A stretch of DNA of 64,000 nt from Acanthococcus lagerstroemiae (Eukaryota; Arthropoda; Insecta; Hemiptera; Eriococcidae). A program made the translations under genes and the position numbers. Below the pieces are notes generated by a model, which saw only the letters and a list, made by a program, of their open reading frames with translations, did no database searches and was not told the origin of the DNA. Numbering within the stretch: the first letter of the stretch is position 1; each line of letters opens with the position of its first letter. This document shows positions 1 through 11,399 of the stretch, in pieces. The stretch is from assembly GCA_031841125.1 (NCBI GenBank), contig CM063109.1:28327538-28391537 (forward strand). Direction: 5' to 3'.

Positions 1-300
1 ATGGTGCCTATTTCAACGAATTGGAAACCAGGTTTGTTGATTTTCAATGTTATTGAAACATCCCGGTTCGGTTGTGTAATGTATCATTGTATCGTGTTGG
101 AATTATTTTAGTAATTAACGTTCTTGAACGCAGTATTGTAAAATGTTCGTATTTATTGTAGAGTACGCCTGAGTAAACGTCGTCAAAAAGTTGGCCAGCC
201 TCAGAACATAACCAGACTGGTGGTGAAACACCGACCTTTGGACGAACGGGAATTCGAGATGCACAAACTTCGAGAACAGCAGTTGGAGGATACAAAATAA
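1..300 (+). CDS. 3' end of an unidentified host gene (two exons, partial)
   Basis: Two exons join in phase. The first covers bases 3-31 (reading GAYFNELET plus two bases of the next codon) and ends at a donor CAG|GTTTGT. The second runs 162-300, after the acceptor ATTTATTGTAG, and ends at TAA 298-300. The junction restores an arginine codon and keeps one open frame; the other two phases meet stops at once. The 129-base intron is short, as is common in insects. The tail is charged, with a basic stretch beginning RLSKRRQKVGQ and an acidic, glutamine-rich end (HKLREQQLEDTK), so a helical or nucleic-acid-binding tail is possible. I do not recognise the family. The gene begins outside the window. 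Confidence 0.6.
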
Positions 301-937
301 GTTAGTCTACTGAAGCCGATGAGATTCCAGGTTAGGTACTTTTTATGTACCAATATTTGGGAAACGTACCTATTGTGTTTTTTTTGTAGAATGTAGATCT
401 GAAGTACTGAAAGAGCAGATAACCCAAATCTAATCGATGTAGGCCGACATGAAGAGAAAATTATATTACTTTACGTTGATGTTGACCTTTGATGGATCGA
501 ACATTTCGTTGGTTGTTTCCTTCTTGAAACTTGATCTTTTCAGTTGTATCTATGGGGAAAATTCGCCGAGTAGAGTATTTGATACGAATGATAGTGAGTG
601 AACAATGTTGTGCATAACTGGAGTCCAAAAATTCCGAGCTGTTGGTTCTTTTGAATGATAGTTGATTGATGTTTTGCTCATTCTTCCTAGTGAGCTTGAG
701 TTGCAGTTGAGTCGGTATCCCCTACTTTCCCACGTGTACGAGTTGTTGATTACCTTCATGTTACTTGATTTTAGGGTCTACTTGGTTCGTTCTTTCTCGC
801 GTCTTTAGTAGCAAAGCTCATTCGCAATCGAGTCTGTCTTTTGGAGGTAGGACTCAAGTTCGAGAAATTATTGATACCTATTCTTGTGATCTTTTCGAAT
901 TTGGTTGTAACTATGACGCCCTTCGTTTTGTGCTCCT
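301..937. other. No supported gene
   Basis: This is AT-rich sequence after the stop of the first gene. Short open stretches exist on the minus strand (for example 550-759) but I see no recognisable domain or confirmed splice pair. It may hold the 3' UTR of the upstream gene. Confidence 0.4.
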
Positions 938-1180
938 CACGTCGGTCCTCGTCGTGAGCTATCTGTCACTTTATTCGAATTATTGTTTTTCTGTCGGGCA
1001 ACTTTCGTCTTGGCAGGTATCGCGGGATCATCAACTACTTCGGCATCACCTTCTTTGGATTCTGATATTGTAAGTTTTTCAGTGGGCATTGGCGTAACGT
1101 ATTTTTTTTCGTTTCGTCGATACATAGGTTTCGGACCCTCTTGTATAAATACCAATGTATTTTCAAGGTTGGCCCAGATG
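938..1180 (-). CDS. Candidate coding exon, unknown function
   Basis: On the minus strand an acceptor-like site TGTTATTACAG sits just before 1180. It is followed by about 80 open codons with a protein-like composition: an aromatic start (IWANLENTLVFIQEGPKP), then a hydrophilic, acidic and lysine-rich stretch. The frame closes at a TGA near 937, within a context ACC GAC|GTGAGG that could instead be a splice donor. A second frame stays open on the same strand from about 955 down to 770, which suggests either a following exon or a frameshifted relic. I do not recognise the family; it could be a host exon or a transposon ORF. Confidence 0.25.
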
Positions 1181-1186
1181 CTGTAA

Positions 1187-3270
1187 TAACACGTGATTCG
1201 CCGCTGAGATTAGTCTTTTGATTTGTGTGTATGGAAATAGCTGCAATATCACTGTTTAAAAGTTGTTTACAATTCGCGACAGAGTCACAAGTAAAAGCGA
1301 AGCGATGAAATTTTGAAATTTCTTTCGAAGTGATGTGCTTTGTTACGAAATACGAATCAATATCTTTCCGAAGTACGATAGGCTTGTTGGAATCTATTAG
1401 CTTTGTTGGAACTAGTATATTAAGTCCTTCACAATAAGACTTGTATTACATATTTAATAGCATCAGTGAAGCAGTCCGTGATCGTATGAGCGAACTTCGA
1501 TTTGAACTCGCCGAAAAGCCGATCAGGAGAAAATTAGTTTGGCCAGACAGTTAAACATTTAGTTCAACGTACTCGCATGTTTTTGAATTAACGAAATATT
1601 GCAAATACCTCGCAATAATATTATTGTTGTTTTGCGCACCGCAGTTATCGGTAAAAACGATGAGGCGTTTCGTTATTCAAAAATTTGATGAATACAATTC
1701 CGAGTTTGTGCGTTCTATCCGACTGATTTACTTCCCCCCCCCCCACTGAAATGAAAGGTATTCAATCGCATATGTCATCAAGCAATGGAAATCACTTCAC
1801 GTTTGCCTTCCTCGAGATATACTCAAATGCTATTTTTTCCTGTACGTTTTCTTACAACGATCTCGTGCTCTAGATGTTCTTATAGGTGGACTCTCTTTTT
1901 CTTAAAATTCATGTCTTGCTGAAAGTTGCAGGCTGACAAAACTTCCAAACCGTTTTGGAAGTATGTTCAAATCATGTTTGAGATCATATTCCCCAATCTT
2001 TCGATCTTTACCTTGATCATTTCCAGTTTGTTGATTTTTTTGTGAGCGCTGAGGTCGTTATATCTCCGGTTCTAATTGGTATAATATACTGTTCGTTTTA
2101 GTCTAAGAACCCTCAGTGAATCGAGCCCTTTCATTTCAGCTGTCAACATCCTGAATTGGTTCAGTCTGAGAAAAGTTCTAAGTCAACATTGAAATTGACT
2201 CAATCAAAATCTGAAACTAGTACAATCATCTTGTGAAATAGTAAAAAGAAAATAAGTTATTAAACTTTCATGTATAGACGTATGAGCACTGAATGACTTG
2301 AAAGTGATTCCTGTAACTAACGTATGATCCAGAATTAATGGAATGAGTTACATATTTTAAATTTCAGACACACGTGATATACTTATCGGCCTGGCTGTAG
2401 TAATTTTTTGAGAACTAAACTAGCATTGTTCGTAATTTGAATCCGAGACTGGGTGTGAGCACCAGTTTTTCCGTGGAATCTCATCTTGCCCAATTGAAAA
2501 GGATTATGTAAGGTCTTGCATTTTCTTGGATGCAAAAATTTCCCCTGGCAAGGTCCATAGACGAGTACCAGTTGTCAGTGCAGATAACACGTCACCGGCT
2601 TAGATGATTGGTTTATGGCTCAACAAGACGCATGACTATGTCTTGTGGTCGATTACTCACAGCATACGGTCTTCTTAGCTGCTGGGACCCAGTATACAAT
2701 TCAAAATTGCAGGTATAAAATGTTTTGGAATTACATAAGGCGTGCATTTTCATTCCATACCGGACAAGCTTCCTGGGGATAGGCTTCCATCATTTCATCT
2801 ATAGTCAAATAGTCAGTTGGCTGGTACGCCTCCAGGCAGTATTCGCGAAATTTATCGAAGACCTCCCGGATGAGGCAGAGCCTGTCGAGCCTGAGGCAGT
2901 GTTCTCGTGTTGTGTTGTCTTCGAACCGTAAAATTTCTTATCAGACATGTGAATCGGGGTCGGCTCATTACAAGACGGAATGATGACGGGAAATTCTGCT
3001 TCTATCCTTTATCATAGCCGATAGCACATTAGAATATGTAATGTCACAGATCATTCCGCTGTTGTGTGAGAGTAGAAGTTTCTCGTCACCAGGCGTGCAA
3101 GTAGCACACCTGGAATCACTAGTGAGTGCCTAAGGCTGCAGTGGAAGCTAAGTCGTCGCTTCAGAGTGATGATATGTGAAACTAGGCCGGATGAAGGGGT
3201 TTGGAAAAGGAGTTAAGGACGGTTCCTAGAAGAACGATGAAATTAAAACACTAAAACACAACATGATACC
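1187..3270. other. Intergenic, nothing recognised
   Basis: There is no long open frame, RNA gene or repeat that I can identify here. The stretch contains a poly-C run near 1735. The short open frame at 2725-2931 has no family resemblance. Confidence 0.4.
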
Positions 3271-3898
3271 TTAATGTTCAAGACATATTTACACTACTTA
3301 TTATTAAAATACGTCTTCTTTGTCTGCTGCTCCCGTTGTTGCTCTTGTTGTTTCTTACCTAACGGACATAAGAAATACAAATGCCCGTCAGTCTCTATAG
3401 AGATGTTAGTGCCGTCTCCGAAGAAGATGTGTACTGCCGCGCGAAGATGCAAAGACCAACCCCTATCGAAGTTCAATTTACAATGCTGGACTTGTGATGC
3501 CGCTCATTATGTATTGTGTCTACCGCTAGTGGGATTCAACCCTCTGTTTATATTTCTATTTCTGTGCCGTCTTAGGACCACAGATCTTGCATGTTTACAT
3601 GATCGGACTTGAGTAGACCTGCCATGTATTCAGGAGCCCCAGTAATCCATATATCTCCGCTTCATATCTGCCCAGGTCGTGTCTCTTCTTGTAGTGGCAA
3701 TGTTGGCTCGAGATCCTTTTATCTTTTGATTGGTCCACAGCATATCTTCGGATACTAGTAGCTGTGTTTCCTTGCTGGTCGTATGCTGTGACCATAGGGC
3801 ATCTCAAGGTCATACGCACGCTAGTGCCAGCAGCTGCACGACTAGCCACCGGATTTCGATGATTATATTTTTCTGCGTCGTTTTAAAATCCGATAATT
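3271..3898. other. Unassigned sequence next to a copia gag relic
   Basis: Overlapping short open frames on both strands share no recognisable motif. The copia gag frame ends at its right edge, so this may be foreign DNA joined to the truncated element. Confidence 0.3.
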
Positions 3899-4192
3899 TT
3901 ATTCGCGCTGGTTTAGTTTTCGCTGAAACCTTCTGAGCCGCACGGTTTTTGAGTACCGTTTTTCCAGATTCGTTAGGAATCCGTCTGGCGTGTCTCCGTC
4001 AATGATTTGCAACACTTCCGTGGTAACACGACTCATTAAAACAACCGACGCTGTATTTCGTATCTTTGTACTCACCGTATCATTAAACGCACTATCCAAA
4101 CCTTCCGCGCGTAGATACTGCATAACACGTTGTTTCCATATTGAAAAATTCTTACCATTGAAAACAAGATGTTTCTGTACATTAGAATCCAA
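3899..4192 (-). mobile_element. Ty1/copia gag fragment (N-terminal UBN2-type region)
   Basis: About 97 codons match the start of copia-type Gag. The diagnostic series is visible in order: LVFNGKNFSIWKQRVMQYLR near residues 9-28, a SRVTTEVLQIIDGDTPDGFL stretch in the middle, then LEKRYSK. In the family this region builds the retrotransposon particle. The frame ends at a stop soon after RRFQRKLNQRE, with no zinc knuckle, protease or integrase following, so the copy is truncated. The first codon in frame is TTG in a VQKH-preceding context; the true ATG may be lost. No flanking LTR pair was recognised. Confidence 0.8.
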
Positions 4193-4569
4193 CTTCGCAC
4201 ACGTGCTGGTCGTTTCCGTTTGCAGAAGAAAACCGCCGTCGGCTTGAACGTCGCCCGTCTGAGGTTAATCGCTGCCGTTGAAACTTCACCAAACACATTG
4301 GTCGTAATATAATACTTCACATTTGGAAATGGCTTGTGGGTTGCCATCATCAACACTATTCGCTATCGGAATCAATAAAGTCTTCACTTTGATGGTCTTC
4401 GGTTTCACTCATATTTCCGTCCTGGAAATCTTCTCTGCTGTTTTAAGGCCTCGGCAACATCGCGTCGACCTCTTCTTCACGATCTTCAGTATGGCTTTCA
4501 CGGCGCTGCATGTTTATTTTCTAATAAATTTGTTCGAAGTAATTGAAACTTATGCATTGAAATGAGAAT
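4193..4569. other. Region between copia gag and a LINE
   Basis: This could be the leader of the copia copy. On the minus strand a short acidic run (SETEDHQSEDFIDSDSE) is visible near 4340-4430, but it is too short to call a gene. Confidence 0.25.
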
Positions 4570-6345
4570 GTGCAAGACGTATATTGCTATAGAAAGTGGA
4601 AAATGAAGGTAAGTCTGTGTTCCTCGTTTGCTAATCAATGTAATTGTAATACAAGTTGTGTCGGATGCGATGCCAACTCGCACCATACTATCTTGGGGAG
4701 TACAGGCACAAATCTGAGAGGGAAAGGGCTAGTAGACTACCTTGCGACACAGGATCTGCTTGTTCTAAATGAGGGAAGCAAACCAACGTTTGTCACAAAA
4801 GTAAGGCAAGAAGTTATAGACATAACACTCTGTAATTCCAAACTTAGGGACCGAGTCCAGGGATGGAGAGTGTTGGACGAACCATCTTTATCGGATCACC
4901 GATGCATCCAATACCAGATTCGGGCATCTAAGGAGGAACACAGAGCTATTAGGAACCCTAGGAAAACAAACTGGGGAGGCTTCAAGAATGACTTAGAAAG
5001 ACTGACAAGTTACAACTGGCAACGGATTCAGAAAGTAGACGACCTGGAAGCACAAGCCAACATACTGGATGGTGCACTCAGGGACGCCTACGAGAAGAAC
5101 TGTATCTGGTGGACAGCAGAATTGGGGAAACGTAGGAAAGACACTCGAAGAAGGCTGAGGGCTGCACTGAAAAATAATACACCGGCTTACTGGGAATTAT
5201 ATCATGAGGCCCAAAAAGCATATAAAAAGGCGGTAAAGCAAGCCAAAACAGAGGGGTGGAGACGTTTCTGCGAATCTATAGAAAAGATACCGGAGACGGC
5301 ACGCCTGCAAAAACTTCTCAGTAAGGAAAGGTGGGTGGAAGAGGGGCCGCTCGAACTCCCGACAGGTGGTTTCTCCACCACCCCGAGAGAGGCAATAGAG
5401 CACCTCATTGACACGCACTTTCCGGGAGCAAAAATTATGGAAAACACACAGCCGCAACCAGGAGCCAACTGTGTGCAAAAAGGAACAGATTGGGAAACGG
5501 CGAAGGGGGTGGTTACACCAGACAGGTTATGTTGGGCGGTAAACACATTCTCGCCGTACAAAGCACCGGGCCCAGATGGAATCTACCCAGTCTGCCTACA
5601 GACAGGACTAGAGACCATAATGGTAACGTTCATTAGGGTCCTCAGGGCATCATTAGCCCTATGGCACATTCCAAAATCGTGGAGGGGTGTGAGAGTGGTG
5701 TTTTTGCCTAAACCAGGCAGAGACCCCTGTAAGGCCAAATTCTACAGGCCGATAAGTCTCTCATCATTCATGATAAAAACCATGGAAAGGCTGATAGACA
5801 GGCACCTAAGAGAGGTTACCCTGAAAAGATTCCCACTAAATGAGAACCAGCATGCATATAGGGCAGGCAAATCAGTAGAGTCATCGCTGCACTCACTTGT
5901 TACAGCAATTGAGAGAGGGATGACTGGCGGAGATTATGTCCTGGCAACATTCATGGATATACAGGGAGCGTTTGACGCGACCTCTCATGAATCCATAGAA
6001 ACAGCCCTGAGGGAAAGGGAAGTGAAGGAAAGCTTAATAAACTGGATTGTATATATGCTAAAAGGCAGGGAGATCCGGATAACATACTAACAAGAACGGA
6101 TCCTTGCAACTACCATCAGGGGCTGCCCACAAGGGGGAGTACTCTCTCCCCTACTGTGGAGCCTGGTGGCCGACAGCTTGCTGGAGGAGTTAGATGGGCA
6201 AAAAATATACACACAGGGCTATGCTGATGATTTGGCTGTGGTGGTAACCGGCAAATTTCCGGGAACCATCGCCGAGATAATGCATTGGGGACTCCGATGT
6301 GTGGAAAAATGGTGTGTGAAAAAGGGGTTATCGATAAACAGTGTA
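4570..6345 (+). mobile_element. Non-LTR retrotransposon (LINE, R1/Jockey-like) pol, 5' and 3' truncated
   Basis: The 506-codon open frame encodes the C-terminal half of an apurinic-type endonuclease (CDANSHH at residues 33-39, VIDITL near 82-87, SDHR at 108-111). A linker follows, then a reverse transcriptase: KAPGPDGI, FLPKPGRDPCKAKFYRPISL, a NENQHAYRAGKS motif and MDIQGAFD near 461-468. An in-frame TAA at 6088-6090 interrupts it. The same frame then continues through CPQGGVLSPLLW and the catalytic YADD at 6220-6231 to about 6345. There it stops matching LINE sequence and a tRNA-like sequence begins. The endonuclease N-terminus and everything after the RT palm are missing. It is a dead, relatively young copy, since one stop breaks an otherwise open pol. 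Confidence 0.9.
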
Positions 6346-6500
6346 ACGTGGCTTGGTGGCCAAGTGGATTCGAACGCTGCCTCCTAAACCACGGAATGTG
6401 GGTTCGAATCCCTGTAGGGAAGGCGAATTTTCAAGATTAAAAACATTAAAAGAAAATAACAGAATACAAGAATATATGAAAAACTTTAACATTCGACCAA
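6345..6500 (+). repeat. tRNA-Arg-derived SINE head
   Basis: A pol III A box (TGGCCAAGTGG) and B box (GGTTCGAATCC) lie at tRNA spacing around 6358-6412. The loop CTCCTAA gives an Arg-CCT-like anticodon. The acceptor ends do not pair and the T stem is short, so this is a tRNA-derived repeat and not a functional tRNA. It abuts the LINE exactly where pol breaks off. AT-rich sequence follows. Confidence 0.6.
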
Positions 6501-6822
6501 GCCACACCAGCAGTAGCAAGAGGTGGAGTTCAATTTCATTGTTCTGCCGGAATTCAAAAAGACTGCAATTGGGTTAGCCACACCTATAGACTTAATTTTT
6601 TTTCACGCAATTCCCCAAGCACTTGCCGGGCCCCGAGGCCAAGATGAGGCCGGTTGCCCGGTTAGACCCACCGGGAGGGGGCGCTGCTTACCGGGAGTTT
6701 GGGGTCATCTGTTACAATGTTACAGTCATTATGCTTCATATAGGTTTCGCAGACATGATTGTTTTTGTGATATAATTGTGAAGATGTTCTGTAACCATTT
6801 TTCGAGTGTTTCCTTCAGGATG
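6500..6822. other. Unassigned, with a GC-rich patch
   Basis: A GC-rich patch at about 6620-6710 (CCGGGCCCCGAGGCC and CCGGGAGGGGGCGC) stands out from AT-rich surroundings. It may be the body of the SINE. No open frame has family resemblance. Confidence 0.3.
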
Positions 6823-7290
6823 TGGGAGGGAGACTGTAGCACCTGTTGGCTTATCAGCAGTTAACCCCTTCTTCCACTCTCTTCATCCATCGTTGTGGTG
6901 CGGTTTCTCTCTTCCTCCTGATGGTATCTTCTTCGTCTATGTGAGTAGAGGGGGGGCATCCCTTTGGTGCCCTGCCTCTATGAGGAGGTGGTGTCATGCT
7001 CGTCGCCCTACGTACTTAGGACTTTTTTTTGCAGTGTTATTTCCAGTATTCTGGAGGGGGAGATTGTAGCGTCTGGTGGCTTATCAACAGCCTCCCCCAT
7101 GATCCCATTCACTCTTCTCTTCATGGTCATCTGTTCTAAGTTCCTTGTTGTCCATTGATTCACTTGGTCTTCGAGATCCGTTGTTGGCTTCCATATAGTT
7201 GTGAGTAGATGGGGGCTGCGCCCCTTTGGTGCCCTGCCTCAAAGAGGAGGTGGAGGTAATCTCAACACCCTACTTACTAAGGCCTTACCT
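6823..7290 (+). repeat. Diverged tandem duplication, two units of about 200-240 bp
   Basis: Unit 1 (about 6823-7020) and unit 2 (about 7051-7290) share an ordered series of blocks: a G-rich start with AGAYTGTAGC, TGGCTTATCARCAG, CACTCTTCT, GTGAGTAGA, CCTTTGGTGCCCTGCCTC, GAGGAGGTGG, then a pyrimidine-rich CCTACKTACT end. Unit 2 carries extra sequence. No coding function is evident. Confidence 0.65.
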
Positions 7291-7484
7291 ACTCAGGTAC
7301 GCAGCCCCACCACCCGTGGTTGGTGGCCCTCATGTTCTTTCGTTAGTACACTTCTCTCTTGCCATCTCAGCCTCCCATAGCTTCTTGATGGTGCGGCATG
7401 TGTAAGAAAGGCACTTGGGTCTTTAAACATCCAAGGCTTCAGGCCGGCCAGCTGCGTGTAGTGGGCAGTGCAGCAGTACATGCT

Positions 7485-8483
7485 CTACCGTTTCAAGCTG
7501 CCCGCTCTCGCATTGTCTGGTATAGGCTTCTTCGCTCTCCTCAATTCTGGTAGGAGCCCTTTTAGAAAACAGTAATCTGGGTCTTTGTTCCGTTCATCTT
7601 TTTCCAATTTCTGTTTGAATTGTGAAACCTTCTTCTCCTCAAGTTGCAGAACTTTATCAGATCTCTTCATACTATGCCGGTTCCCACTGGTCCCGGAAGC
7701 AGTGCCATTGGAAATTACGCTGCTGGGAGTCTGTGAGACCACATCATTACCTAGTAACAATATAAACGTACGTGAAGATACTTGTAAACAAAGACGTCCC
7801 ATGAAACAATACGTGACAGATTTCATTACCTGGTGCACTGTCGTTCTCAATGTTAGGACGGATGAAGTCTTCTTCTTCCACTTCTATTTTGTGAATGTTT
7901 CGGAATTTGTCGGCTGGTACTGATATGATAGGTCGCGTATTCTACAAGTTCATTCATTCGTTATTTTTCTATTCATGGGTAGGTACATTCTGTATAAAGA
8001 ATTCCTTTGAAGGTCAACTTTACTTACTTCGACTTGAGCCACGTGCTGATCTAAACTAGCCGACGTTTTTTGCGGCTGAATAGTATTGCGTAGAAACCAT
8101 AAGGGTTGGAAAAATTGCCAGGACCCACTGTACCACTCAATTCCAACTTCATCCAACGCGTCCTGCCCACTACGTGGCTTCCGCATTTTTTTCAACTCCC
8201 GGGCAAACTGATCGCGCAAGCCGCGCCACATTCCTTTTGCTGCTTCATCTGCAATTTCATCATCAACATTCTCGTTCAATTGCATTCAAGTCTTCGTTCT
8301 CCACAAAGTAAAGAACAGTACTTACAATCAGCCAGGCCGACTTAACTGGCAATCTGCGTCCACAAAAGGTTTTTCAGGGCTTGCTTCTTAGACTTGAAAA
8401 TTGGACTGCGTTGGTTCCATAGAACCTCCTGCCCCTCCACCAGCTCAATTAATTTGGATTTTTGTGAAATTTCTTGCTCCATG
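7485..8483 (-). CDS. MADF-BESS domain protein gene (multi-exon)
   Basis: The MADF domain, an Adf-1-like DNA-binding fold, starts at ATG 8483 (LIELVEGQEVLWNQRSPIF, then LLWTQIA) and resumes in the block at about 8024-8285 (MWRGLRDQFARELKKMRKP, then WQFFQPLWFLRNTI). A spliced exon follows at 7830-7919, with acceptor ATATCAG and donor CCAG|GTAATG. The last exon is 7485-7750, after the acceptor TTACTAG, with phases matching at the last junction. It encodes a lysine-rich helix and a BESS-like motif (DYCFLKGLLPELRR) before the stop at 7485. MADF-BESS proteins are nuclear transcription regulators, and some are partners of PIF/Harbinger transposases. The break after TQIA (around 8290-8350) is unclear: a TAA lies in frame, and either a frameshift or a 55-base intron (GATT|GTAAGT to AACGAG) would be needed. 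The gene may be slightly damaged. Confidence 0.7.
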
Positions 8484-8638
8484 ATGACGAAAAGACAAAA
8501 CGAAAATGAAAAGTAAACGCAAACTGTGAAAATCAGTGAATCAGACAATACACAGTACACACTACACACTTAATTCTCGCGCTCAGTTGATAAAGAAAGT
8601 AAATAAAACAAGAAACAACAAATGAAGACATATAATTA

Positions 8639-8692
8639 TGTAAGAAGGGCCTCGTTCAATGTATTTCTTACAGGATGGAGGCCCTTCTTACA
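8639..8692. repeat. 15-bp perfect inverted repeat (hairpin)
   Basis: Bases 8639-8653 (TGTAAGAAGGGCCTC) and 8678-8692 are exact reverse complements around a 24-base spacer. It lies about 155 bases upstream of the MADF start. It could be the relic of a small MITE or the end of a DNA transposon that carried the MADF gene. No target duplication is obvious. Confidence 0.7.
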
Positions 8693-8949
8693 GATACGTC
8701 TTCAAATGAATAACGAAGAATGAACACACTAAACCGCAAAAACATGCGACAACTTCAAAATATTTTGTTGTTGTTACTAAGCCGTCCGACAAGGTTGCTC
8801 TCATTGGTTCACCAGAGTCATGTGACGTTGCATGTCGCATGTCACATCTTATGTAGCGAAGCCCATAGACACATATTAGATACTCACTCTCTCGTATGTT
8901 TTTTATCGTCAGATTAGTTACTGCTTACTCCTGTACAAGTTATTTATTA

Positions 8950-9338
8950 TTCTTCAAGTTGTTCAGTACTCAGACGTTATCAAGTGGTAATATGGATGGC
9001 GATTCTGTCGTAGTTTGTAGTTTTGTAGGATGTTTATTATTGATGAATATAGAGTGCGTTAATGTTAAGCATAATTCAGACGATATGAATTGCAGCATTT
9101 GCCGACCCTAGTCATGCAGCATTGCTGCTTGTTTTATTTTATTTTATTTATTCTTCAAGTTGTTCAGTACTCAGACGTTATCAAGTGGTAATATGGATGG
9201 CGATTCTGTCGTAGTTCATCGTAGTTTTGTAGGATGTTTATTATTGATGAATATAGAGTGCGTTAATGTTTAGCAGAATTCAGACGATAGGAATTGCAGC
9301 ATTTGCCGACCCTAGTCGTGCAGCATTGCTGCTTGTTC
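8950..9338 (-). repeat. Near-identical tandem duplication within a copia LTR region
   Basis: Copy 1 (8950-9134) and copy 2 (9151-9338) differ at only a few positions, including a short insertion (CATCGTAGTT) in copy 2. Each ends with the palindromic GCAGCAATGCTGC. The block lies past the stop of the copia relic, after its polypurine tract and LTR start, so it is probably a duplication inside the 3' LTR. The low divergence means it is recent compared with the coding decay. Confidence 0.7.
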
Positions 9339-9339
9339 C

Positions 9340-9618
9340 ATTTCTACTCATTCAAGTTACAAGAAACAAATTTAGATTAGCTACTCTCGACTAACAAGTA
9401 ACAATTTTGTATTCTGTATCACACAAGTCATGACCATAGCTCATCATTATCCTGATAATATTGAAATCGTATTCGTAATTTTCATAAAGTCATCGTTGAT
9501 CCGACAAAACAATTCACACAACGAAACAATGTAAAGCATACATACAAGATACACTAAGCAACTAAGTAAAGCAATACGTCCCAGAAAGCTAAAAAGACAA
9601 CACCGCCCCCCCCCCCAT
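9340..9618 (-). mobile_element. Copia polypurine tract and 3' LTR start
   Basis: On the minus strand, about 120 bases past the RNase H stop, a G-rich polypurine tract (9602-9617) is followed at once by TGTTGTC at about 9602-9596. This is the expected junction of PPT and 3' LTR. The far end of the LTR was not located. Confidence 0.5.
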
Positions 9619-9738
9619 AATTTTGACTCTCCAGACAAAATTACAACTTACAAAACGTATAAATACATTCGTCTCATAGAACAATTCAACTCAACTAATA
9701 CTAAGACAAATTTTATTAACCGTTACATCAAAATTGAG

Positions 9739-11399
9739 TTATTCTAACACATTCTTCGTTAACGAGACAATTTTGTCTCTACTAAGTGGCTTTGTAAACA
9801 GATCAGCCACATTCTCCACAGAACTAACTTTAACCAACATAATTTCTCCTTTTTCTACAGCCTCTCGCGTGTTGTGAAAAGAAACATCAACATGCCTAGT
9901 TTGTCTTGTTGCACTCGTAGTTGTAATTGCAATAACCGCTGAACTGCCGCATAGTACCTTAGAAAAACTTAACTGAAAACCTAAGGATCGCAGCAGATTT
10001 CTTAATCCACAAACCTCACTAACCCCATCACTCAAACTTACATACTCCGCTTCTCCTGAGCTAATTGTGACACAACGTTGCTTTCTTGTTCTCCAAGACA
10101 CTGGATTCCCAAACACAAACGCTATACAACCTCCTGTCGACTTTCTGTCCACTCGATCACCAGCAAAATCTGAATCCACATACAGCATCAGAATATCCTC
10201 GGAACTCGAATAAAATAATAAACTCAAAGACTTTGTGCCTTTTAAATACCTCAGCACCTGTTTGATGCTCGCAATTTATGTCTTTGTCGGGCTTATTTGG
10301 AACCTCAACAAGTAATTCACCAAATACGTGATGTCCAGTCGCGTCCACTGAGCTATGTACAGTAGAGAACCTATCATTTCTCTACAATTACGTTCCAGAG
10401 TCATATCAACCTCGTCATTTGCAAGAGCAGGATTATTCTCGAATGGCGTCATTGCAGAATTTGCTTCAGACAACCCGAACCGATCCAGAATACTACTTAT
10501 GTAGTCTGACTGACTCAACGTGATTTTGTCACCGTCACGAAACACGTTTACATTCAAAAACGTTGATACCTGACCTATAGGTCCTTTGTTACAAAGTTCT
10601 CTTTCAATAAATCTAAGACAGACTCAATCATCATATTGTCGTATCCAGTCAGCAAAATATTATCCACATAAACTGTTAGTGTACATTTCAATCTATTGTC
10701 AGAGCACACAAAAATAGTGGAATCAAATATTGACACCACCAACCCTATCTTGAGTAAAATACGCTTCAACTCTTTGTACCATATTTTCGGCGCTTTAAGT
10801 AGCCCATACAACGCTCTCAACAATAACCATGTCGGATCTTTAAACTCGTTCTCTTTGTACACTACACCTTCTGGTGGTTCAACAAAAATCTCTGTGTCCA
10901 GTTTACCATATGAAAACGCTCCTCGTATGTCTACATGTCTAACTTGCCAACTATATTTACTTGCAATGCTCAAAAACACTTTCACATTCTCGGGTCTTGT
11001 TACAGGAGCATACAATTCTTTGATACCATACACAGCATTTTCCATGTACCCTAACACAACTAGTCTAGCTCTGAACGCTCCATCTACTTTCTTTCTAAAA
11101 ATCCATTTCAACTTCAATAGCTTTTGGGCCTTTGGTCGTTCAACTACTTTGTAAGCATTCATAACCTTCAAATTGTTCAACTCGTCGTAAATCGCCTCTT
11201 TCCAGAATTCTTGTTCTACACTATTAATTACATCGTTAAATGTCAAACTCGTTACGTTTTCCGTTAGCAGAGCACACTCTACCATATGCGAGACATACTT
11301 GGGACACTTTTGAAATCTAAATGCTTGTAACTTTTGAACTAATTTATGGAAAAATGTGGTCAAGGTCTTAAAAGTTGGGTCTTGCTTTCCTCTGTACAT
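9739..11399 (-). mobile_element. Ty1/copia reverse transcriptase and RNase H relic, frameshifted
   Basis: Three open segments follow each other on the minus strand. 11399-10575 carries the copia RT (FWKEAIYDELNNLK, LKLKWIFRKKVDG, HVDIRGAFSYGKLDTEIFVE and ALYGLLKAPKIWY). 10557-10276 continues it (DYISSILDRFGLSE and MIGSLLYIAQWTRLDITY). 10257-9739 is the RNase H (LYVDSDFAGD, KSTGGC, VSWRTRKQRCVTISSGEAEY) and ends in the usual ADLFTKPL signature. The catalytic RT tetrad reads YVDN instead of YVDD (about 10659-10670), so the enzyme would be inactive. Gag, protease and integrase are absent. The 5' end fuses to other sequence near 11280-11400. Confidence 0.9.

Noticed and set aside
3274..3612. Cysteine-rich 112-codon frame as a secreted peptide gene
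   Set aside because: The frame lies in transposon debris, the cysteines come from a pyrimidine-rich stretch, and there is no convincing signal peptide or cysteine framework.
6345..6425. Possible functional tRNA-Arg gene
   Set aside because: The acceptor stem does not pair and the T stem has only about three pairs.
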